9,263 nt of DNA from an uncultured Porphyromonadaceae bacterium (GTDB taxonomy: Bacteria > Bacteroidota > Bacteroidia > Bacteroidales > Muribaculaceae). A model generated the notes under the pieces. That model was not told the origin of the DNA. It did not search any database and worked only from the letters and a program-made list of their open reading frames with translations. The DNA is taken from NCBI GenBank assembly GCA_905193395.1, contig CAJJOO010000031.1, positions 1 through 9,263 on the forward strand, read 5' to 3'. The position numbers and the translations under genes were made by a program. Below are positions 4,666 through 9,263 of the stretch, piece by piece. The number at the start of each line of letters is the position of its first letter. Position 1 is the first letter of the stretch.

Positions 4666-6129
4666 TTATTTGACAGTTACGGCTTTTGATGCGGCGGATT
4701 CGTTGTTGACGCGAGTGAGGGCTGTCACAACGTAAACGCCGGGGTCTTCCGGGGTGTATTCGTTGCCCCAGACCACGGCTTCGATAGCCTCGCCGTTGGC
4801 GGTGTCGACGGTTTCGTCCGGCTCAAAGCGGTATACGACGTATTTCACCACGTCCTCGGGACGGCCGGCGGTGGCGGCCTTGTCCCAGACAAGTTTCTTG
4901 CCGTTCATTTTCAGTCCGGTAGGAGCGGCGGGGACCACGGTGCTGATCCACGGATAGGTGGGGACGAGGGCGATGGTGGCCTGGAGGTCGCTTGAGAGAG
5001 AGTCGGCGATGCCGCCGGTGTTGGCGGTCACCGAGTAGCCGGGCCACCAGCAGTTGCCGCCTACGTTTTCGGCCTCGCGAGTCAGGCGCACCTTGTGGCG
5101 CAACTGGTTGGGATCGGTCGAGGGGGCGATGTCCGGTTTCTTCATCGTGACGCCCACATCCTCGCCGATATACATGTGGCGGCCGTTGGCGTTGTCGTTC
5201 CACCAGTCGATCAGCGTCAGGAACGAAGCCGATTTATGCTGGAGGTCCCAATAGAGTTGGGGCAGCAGATAGTCGACCCAACCTTTCTCGCTCCACAGGA
5301 GCACGTCGGCATAGAGGGCATCGTAGTTCTGCAAACCGTTGGTGTTGCTGCCGCGCGGGTCGCTGGCCTTGTTGCGCCAGATGCCGAAGGGGCTGACGCC
5401 GAAAATCACCCAGGGTTTGGATGCGGCGATGCTGTTGTGCAGGCCCTCTATGAGGAGGTCGACATTGTGGCGGCGCCAGTCGTCCTTCTTCATTCCCTTG
5501 CCGTATTTTGCAAACGATTTCTGGTCGGGGAATTCCTGGCCCTTGACGGGGTAGGGATAGAAATAGTCGTCGAAGTGGATTCCGTCCACGTCATAGCGGT
5601 TCACGATATCCATCACCACGTCGGTGATGAACTTGCGGCTTTCGGGCAGGCCCGGGTCGAAGTACATCTTGCCGTCGTAGGTGACGAACCATTCGGGATG
5701 CTGGTGGTAGATGTGTCCCTTGGGCAGGGTCTGGGACTTGGAGGTAGTCACGCGGTAGGGGTTGAGCCATGCATGGAGTTCCATGCCGCGGGCATGACAT
5801 TCGTCAATCATGAACTGCAAGGGGTCCCATGCCGGGACGGGGGCCTTGCCGTTGTCGGTGAGGAAGCGGCTCCACGGCTCGAGGTCGCTGGGATAGAATG
5901 CGTCGGCCTGGGGGCGCACCTGGAACAGCACGGCATTGACGCCGGCGGCTTTCAGTCCGTCGAGTTGCTCGCGCAGGTAGGCCTGGTTCTGGGCTGTGTT
6001 CTGTCGGTGGTACTGTTCCTGGAACACGGTGTGCATCCATGCGCCGCGGAACTCGCGTTTTGGATTCTCGGCTGTCGCCGTAACGCTCAGCCCCGCTGCA
6101 AGGGCGAGGGCAAGAAATAGTTTTTTCAT
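4666..6129 (-). CDS. Secreted glycoside hydrolase-like protein, DUF187/GHL10 (YngK-like)
   Basis: A 487-residue exported protein. Residues 1-20 form a signal peptide (KK, hydrophobic core, ATA before Glu21) with no lipobox Cys, so it is periplasmic or secreted. Residues about 24-395 are the GHL10 (DUF187) TIM-barrel, with FRGAWMHTV (27-35), FQVRPQADAFY (69-79), HAWLNPYR (119-126), DGIHFDDYFYP (182-192, the likely catalytic Asp cluster), GVSPFGIWRN (244-253) and DYLLPQLYWD (286-295). From about 400 to 487 there is a fibronectin-III/Ig-like domain (PAAPTGLKMNGKKLVWD, YVVYRF, GVYVVTAL). The length is normal for the family. Members are predicted glycan or peptidoglycan-related hydrolases; I cannot name the substrate. 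It is led by its own -7 box and followed closely by a GT2 gene, suggesting a shared role in envelope glycan metabolism. Confidence 0.94.
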   Translation of the reverse strand: MKKLFLALALAAGLSVTATAENPKREFRGAWMHTVFQEQYHRQNTAQNQAYLREQLDGLKAAGVNAVLFQVRPQADAFYPSDLEPWSRFLTDNGKAPVPAWDPLQFMIDECHARGMELHAWLNPYRVTTSKSQTLPKGHIYHQHPEWFVTYDGKMYFDPGLPESRKFITDVVMDIVNRYDVDGIHFDDYFYPYPVKGQEFPDQKSFAKYGKGMKKDDWRRHNVDLLIEGLHNSIAASKPWVIFGVSPFGIWRNKASDPRGSNTNGLQNYDALYADVLLWSEKGWVDYLLPQLYWDLQHKSASFLTLIDWWNDNANGRHMYIGEDVGVTMKKPDIAPSTDPNQLRHKVRLTREAENVGGNCWWPGYSVTANTGGIADSLSSDLQATIALVPTYPWISTVVPAAPTGLKMNGKKLVWDKAATAGRPEDVVKYVVYRFEPDETVDTANGEAIEAVVWGNEYTPEDPGVYVVTALTRVNNESAASKAVTVK

Positions 6130-6172
6130 AGATATGAGTTAACGGTTTAAGGTTTCGGATTTCTTTCTGTTG

Positions 6173-6180
6173 CAAAGTTA
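6173..6180 (-). promoter_or_regulatory. -7 box (TAACTTTG) of the GHL10/GT2 unit
   Basis: TAACTTTG on the minus strand matches TAnnTTTG and lies 43 bases before the ATG. No -33 TTTG is seen at 19-21 bp; the corresponding stretch is the GC-rich part of the upstream hairpin. A moderate match. Confidence 0.5.
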
Positions 6181-6182
6181 GC

Positions 6183-6215
6183 AAAAAAAAACGTAACGGC
6201 GCGTTTTTGCAACGC
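6183..6215 (-). terminator. Candidate terminator of the methyltransferase gene
   Basis: Read on the minus strand, AAAAACG and CGTTTTT pair around an 8-nt loop (6208-6202 with 6193-6187) and the T-run continues to nine. An alternative stem CGCGTT/AACGCG (6215-6210 with 6204-6199) precedes it. It lies some 50-85 bases after the methyltransferase stop and immediately before the next gene's -7 box. Confidence 0.4.
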
Positions 6216-6268
6216 GAACATTCGACAACTCTGCCGCTTATAGTCAGGGTCGGCTCTATGTTGCGGAC

Positions 6269-7447
6269 TCAGGCTTCCGCCGGCGTGGCGGTGATGAGAT
6301 AGCGGTTTCCGTCGGCAGCCGTAACGCCGAACAGACGGTCCGGACCGTCGCTCACTCCTAGGCGTTTGCGCAACGTTTCGGATGTCATGTCGAAATTGCG
6401 GGCGCTGACGCTGACACGCGGATGCGCAGAGGCATAGCGTTTGATGTTGCGCGAGGCATATGGCAGCACTTCGGTGACGCGGAATGCATGGCCCGGAAAG
6501 CCCTCGACCAGCCGCTCCGAGAACCACAGATGGGTGTTCGGGGCCAGTTTTTTCAGGCCGAAGCGCTGTCCGGTCAGTTTCATGGCGCCGGATTTCATTA
6601 CGGCGGGATAGGGGTCGTAGACAGTGTCGCCGACTTTCGGCAGGCCGAATTCAACGGTTGCGGCGGCCTCGTCGCGGCGGCTGAAATTGAAAATCTCCGT
6701 GGCGGTGGGTGTGACGGTCACGGCGCTCACCTCGGCCTCCTCGGTCGACACGTCGAACAGGCACACGATGTCCAGTTCCTTACATTCCGTGGTGGTTCCG
6801 AGGGCGATGATGCGGCTGACGTGGGGCAGCAGCGACAGCGTGTGGCTGATGTCGAGCATCGGCGAGGCCTTGATGATGAGTTTCGGTGTGAGCCGCGCCA
6901 GCGTGGGCAGCATTTCCGTCACGGAGGGCTCGCACCGGTCCAGGGCGTAGGCCCGACTGCCGTCGGCCTCGCGCCGCGCCGGGTCGATGAAGATGCAGTC
7001 GTAGGTGGTGCCGGCGTCGGCGCAGACTTCGGCGAAGTCGCGGCAGTCGTCGCACACCACAGTGATGTTGTCGGCCGTCGAGGTGTTGACTTTCAGGGCC
7101 TCGGCCACCAGAGGGTCGCGTTCGACGGCGGTCACGCGGGAGGCTACGGCGGCCATGGCCATGGCGTCGATGCCCAGTCCGGCGGTGAAATCAGCCACGT
7201 TGTCGCCCGGATTGATGAGCGATGCGTGGAACCGCGCCAGGGCCGACGAGGTGGCCTGTTCGCCCGACAGCGGCGTAGGAAACAGGAATCGGGGATTCTC
7301 GTGCAGCGTGTCGGCCAGTTTCGCCCCGAAGCGGCGGCGGCACTCAATCTGCAGGATGTCGAAGGGATGCGTCTTGCCGTATTTGAGCCGCAGGGCGGAC
7401 GTGTCGTCTCCCAGATGCTGCTCGATCCATTTATAGTTGGCTTCCAT
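6269..7447 (-). CDS. Class I SAM-dependent methyltransferase, PG_1098-like with THUMP-like C-terminus
   Basis: A 392-residue Rossmann-fold methyltransferase. The N-terminal region (1-60) leads into GEQATSSALARFHASL. The SAM-binding motif VADFTAGLGIDAMAMA is at 84-99, the acidic loop AVERDP at 107-112, and the catalytic-type motif YDCIFIDPARR at 149-159. The C-terminal half includes a ferredoxin-like/THUMP-like domain (about 230-392; motifs WFSERLVEGFPGHAFRV and ISVSARNF-like VSVSARNFDM). This architecture belongs to a conserved Bacteroidetes family typified by Porphyromonas PG_1098; THUMP-like domains point to an RNA substrate, but the target is unknown. An in-frame ATG at 7477 would add ten residues (MPFSAATTLI). 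I prefer 7447 because the upstream ATG lies in the loop of a perfect hairpin and the added residues do not look like the family's N-terminus. It follows pgk on the same strand. Confidence 0.9.
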   Translation of the reverse strand: MEANYKWIEQHLGDDTSALRLKYGKTHPFDILQIECRRRFGAKLADTLHENPRFLFPTPLSGEQATSSALARFHASLINPGDNVADFTAGLGIDAMAMAAVASRVTAVERDPLVAEALKVNTSTADNITVVCDDCRDFAEVCADAGTTYDCIFIDPARREADGSRAYALDRCEPSVTEMLPTLARLTPKLIIKASPMLDISHTLSLLPHVSRIIALGTTTECKELDIVCLFDVSTEEAEVSAVTVTPTATEIFNFSRRDEAAATVEFGLPKVGDTVYDPYPAVMKSGAMKLTGQRFGLKKLAPNTHLWFSERLVEGFPGHAFRVTEVLPYASRNIKRYASAHPRVSVSARNFDMTSETLRKRLGVSDGPDRLFGVTAADGNRYLITATPAEA

Positions 7448-7464
7448 TATCAGAGTTGTTGCGG

Positions 7465-7485
7465 CGGAAAACGGCATGTTTTCCG
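7465..7485. repeat. Hairpin with 8-bp stem overlapping the methyltransferase upstream start
   Basis: CGGAAAAC (7465-7472) and GTTTTCCG (7478-7485) pair perfectly around a 5-nt loop that contains, on the minus strand, the alternative ATG. It could mask that start or mark the mRNA leader. Confidence 0.5.
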
Positions 7486-7497
7486 GCCGGTCCTGAT

Positions 7498-7544
7498 TAT
7501 AAACACTCCGGGCCGGCGGTTGGTTTCGACCGTCCGGCCCGGAG
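7498..7544 (-). terminator. Terminator-like hairpin after pgk
   Basis: An 11-bp stem CTCCGGGCCGG/CCGGCCCGGAG (7506-7516 with 7534-7544) extends by CGGT/ACCG past a single bulge. On the minus strand it is followed by TGTTTATAATC, a broken T-run. It is positioned 27 bases after the pgk stop. Likely a partial or full terminator; some read-through into the methyltransferase is possible. Confidence 0.6.
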
Positions 7545-7570
7545 AATGGGGTTAACGTTAAGGTGTGCTG

Positions 7571-8821
7571 TTATTCACCCTTGATGGCTGCGATACCGGG
7601 CAGAACCTTGCCTTCGATTGCTTCGAGCAGGGCGCCGCCGCCGGTGGATACGTAGGAAACCTCGTCGGCCAGACCGAACTTGTTGATGCAGGCAACGGAG
7701 TCGCCGCCGCCAACGAGCGAGAAGGCACCGTCCTTGGTGGCCTTTACGATAGCGTCGGCGATAGCGCGTGAACCGGCAGTGAAGTTGTCAAACTCGAACA
7801 CACCGGCGGGACCGTTCCACAGGATGGTCTTGGAGGGCAGGATGACCTCGGCGAAAGCCTTGCGGGTCTCGGGACCTGCGTCAAGGCCTTCCCATCCGTC
7901 GGGAATGTCCATCACGGAGCATACCTGGGTGTGGCAGTCGTTGTTGAAAGCGTCGCCGGCCACGCAGTCGGTACCCAGAACCAGGTTGACGCCCTTCTCC
8001 TTGGCTTTCTTCATAATGTCGAGAGCCAGGTCGAGTTTGTCGTCCTCGCAGAGCGAGTTGCCGATCTTGCCGCCCATGGCCTTGGCGAAGGTGTAGGTCA
8101 TGCCACCACAGAGAATCAGGTTGTCGACCTTGTCCATCAGGTTCTCGATGATGCCGATTTTGGTGGAAACTTTCGAGCCGCCCATGATTGCGGTGAAGGG
8201 GCGCTTGATGTTGTTGAGGATATTGTCGACGGCCTTAACCTCTTTCTCCATCAGGTAGCCGAGCATCTTGTGGTCGGCGTCGAAATAGTCGGCGATAACG
8301 GCGGTGGAGGCATGACGGCGGTGTGCGGTGCCGAAAGCGTCGTTCACGTAAACGTCGGCGTATGAAGCCAGTGTCTTGGCAAACTGTTTCTGACGTTCTT
8401 TCATTTCCTTCTTGGCGGCGTCGTAGGCGGGGTCGGCCTTGTCGATGCCCACGGGCTTGCCTTCTTCCTCGGGATAGAAGCGGAGGTTTTCGAGCAGGAG
8501 GACCTGGCCGGGTTTCAGAGCGGCGGCCATGTCGGCGGCAGCAGCGCAGTCGGGAGCGAATTCAACATCGGTGCCGAGAGCCTTTGCCACAGCGCCCTTG
8601 ATCTGGCCCAGCGACAGTTTGGGGTTCACTTTGCCCTTGGGTTTGCCCATGTGGGACATGATGATGAGCGAACCGCCGTCGTTAAGGATTTTTTTCAGCG
8701 TGGGAAGCGCGCCGCGGATGCGGGTGTCATCAGTGATGTTGCCGTTCTCGTCCAGGGGAACGTTGAAGTCGACACGAACGATGGCTTTTTTGCCCTTGAA
8801 ATTGAAATTGTCGATAGTCAT
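7571..8821 (-). CDS. pgk: Phosphoglycerate kinase
   Basis: A 416-residue cytosolic enzyme of glycolysis and gluconeogenesis that transfers phosphate between 1,3-bisphosphoglycerate and ADP, giving 3-phosphoglycerate and ATP. It is full length for bacterial PGK (about 390-420). Family signatures are all intact: [10 protein letters not shown] (13-22), substrate-binding SHMGKPKG (56-63), [12 protein letters not shown] (108-119), [13 protein letters not shown] (160-172), [10 protein letters not shown] (213-222), [10 protein letters not shown] (334-343), the nucleotide-binding GGGDSVA (371-377) and STGGGALLE (392-400). The start is set by MTIDNF directly before the first strand and by the absence of any earlier in-frame Met that fits. 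It appears to have its own promoter, with a leader of roughly 75 nt, and a hairpin after the stop. There is no neighbouring glycolytic gene in the window, as is common in Bacteroidales. Confidence 0.99.
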   Translation of the reverse strand: MTIDNFNFKGKKAIVRVDFNVPLDENGNITDDTRIRGALPTLKKILNDGGSLIIMSHMGKPKGKVNPKLSLGQIKGAVAKALGTDVEFAPDCAAAADMAAALKPGQVLLLENLRFYPEEEGKPVGIDKADPAYDAAKKEMKERQKQFAKTLASYADVYVNDAFGTAHRRHASTAVIADYFDADHKMLGYLMEKEVKAVDNILNNIKRPFTAIMGGSKVSTKIGIIENLMDKVDNLILCGGMTYTFAKAMGGKIGNSLCEDDKLDLALDIMKKAKEKGVNLVLGTDCVAGDAFNNDCHTQVCSVMDIPDGWEGLDAGPETRKAFAEVILPSKTILWNGPAGVFEFDNFTAGSRAIADAIVKATKDGAFSLVGGGDSVACINKFGLADEVSYVSTGGGALLEAIEGKVLPGIAAIKGE

Positions 8822-8900
8822 TTTGTGTTGTATATTAGTGGTTTGATTCTACGGAATTACTTGTTCGATACTACAAACAATACTATTTGGTTACCGGTTG

Positions 8901-8908
8901 CAAATTTA
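8901..8908 (-). promoter_or_regulatory. -7 box (TAAATTTG) of pgk
   Basis: TAAATTTG on the minus strand fits TAnnTTTG and lies 79 bases before the pgk ATG. The -33 element is not recognisable. The leader between box and start is AT-rich with no strong Shine-Dalgarno, as usual in this phylum. Confidence 0.5.
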
Positions 8909-8984
8909 CGAAAAATTTAGGTATTCGATGACGGAAAAAGGTGGAAAAATGCGGCGATGCAATTTTGTGCGCGTTTCGGCGGGA

Positions 8985-9263
8985 TTACGCGTTGATGTAG
9001 ATTTGGCGGATGGAGGGGTAGGTGACTTTTTGGATGAAGGGGTTGTCGGGGGTGGGGATGGCGGAGGGGCGTTTCATTGCGGAGGCGAGGAAACGGAGGT
9101 TTTCGGTTTCGGGCAGGTTGTTCGGGGTGATTGTGCCGTAGGCGTTCTGATAGTTGGCTTGCATTTGCGGCTGATAGTCATTGAGACAGTTAAGGATTTC
9201 CCAGATGCCTTTTGAGGAGTTGGTCGAAATCACGGGTATGCCCAGAGCCGCTGCCTCGATGAT
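8985..9263 (-). CDS. GT4-like glycosyltransferase (C-terminal part, start outside window)
   Basis: The frame is open to the window edge and gives the last 92 residues of a protein. It opens with IIEAAALGIPVISTNSSKG, the C-terminal nucleotide-sugar binding loop of GT-B glycosyltransferases (GT4/GT1 style E-A-x-x-x-G-x-P-V). The tail (WEILNCLNDYQPQMQANY ... IRQIYINA) continues as helix without recognisable motifs. The GTG at 9233 is an internal Val codon, not a start. Acceptor unknown; a role in surface polysaccharide or glycoprotein synthesis is likely. A 163-bp gap separates it from pgk, and no clear terminator hairpin follows it. Confidence 0.82.
   Translation of the reverse strand: MIEAAALGIPVISTNSSKGIWEILNCLNDYQPQMQANYQNAYGTITPNNLPETENLRFLASAMKRPSAIPTPDNPFIQKVTYPSIRQIYINA

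Noticed and set aside
5220..5233. GGAACGAAGCCGAT, also found at 2191-2204 next to repeat copy E
   Set aside because: Here it encodes in-frame residues of the GHL10 barrel with no hairpin nearby, so the shared 14-mer is probably coincidence or weak.
5095..6120. 341-residue plus-strand frame
   Set aside because: Antisense shadow of the GHL10 gene, rich in Val/Gly as expected for the complement of GC-rich coding sequence.
6422..7555. 377-residue plus-strand frame
   Set aside because: Antisense shadow of the methyltransferase, whose motifs are unmistakable.
7552..7561. TTAACGTTAA palindrome after pgk
   Set aside because: Only 10 bp, AT-rich, and adjacent to a better terminator hairpin; no reason to assign a function.

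Overview
The window looks like chromosomal DNA of a Bacteroidales bacterium, most plausibly a gut member near Muribaculaceae (family-level placement is inference). The support is threefold. Several genes are preceded by the Bacteroidetes -7 promoter element TAnnTTTG and lack strong Shine-Dalgarno sequences. A methyltransferase of the PG_1098 type, known mainly from this phylum, is present. The protein repertoire also fits: a lipoprotein serpin, a DUF187/GHL10 secreted hydrolase-like protein and an ECF sigma factor paired with a small membrane protein. No rRNA, tRNA, CRISPR array, transposase or integrase was seen.

Layout from left to right. (1) 1-932, plus strand: the 3' end of an ECF sigma factor, overlapping by 4 nt a four-helix membrane protein, closed by a clear intrinsic terminator at 962-992. 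(2) 938-2035, minus strand: an unrecognised arginine-rich protein. Its C-terminal third is made of a tandem 69-bp repeat and run-on sequence crossing the opposing terminator. (3) 2036-2381: a divergent intergenic region with two repeat hairpins, a Bacteroidetes promoter buried in a 13-bp inverted repeat, and a 12-codon upstream ORF. (4) 2382-3647, plus: a serpin lipoprotein with an inhibitory-type hinge. (5) 3648-3713: a convergent spacer holding another repeat hairpin. (6) 3714-8821, minus, read right to left: pgk, a PG_1098-like SAM methyltransferase, then a DUF187/GHL10 secreted protein with a GT2 glycosyltransferase 10 bp behind it. (7) 8985-9263, minus: the 3' end of a GT4-like glycosyltransferase.

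The genes do not form one pathway. pgk (glycolysis) and the methyltransferase are housekeeping-like. The GHL10/GT2 pair suggests envelope glycan work, and the serpin suggests protection against host or microbial proteases. The sigma/membrane pair suggests signal-responsive transcription.

The most unusual signal is a dispersed short hairpin repeat with a GGA loop, present six times (three in tandem) and always in the same orientation. One copy differs by paired, compensatory changes that keep the stem, which implies selection on structure or spread of a structured element. Copies lie on both sides of the serpin gene and have extended the reading frame of the neighbouring minus-strand gene.
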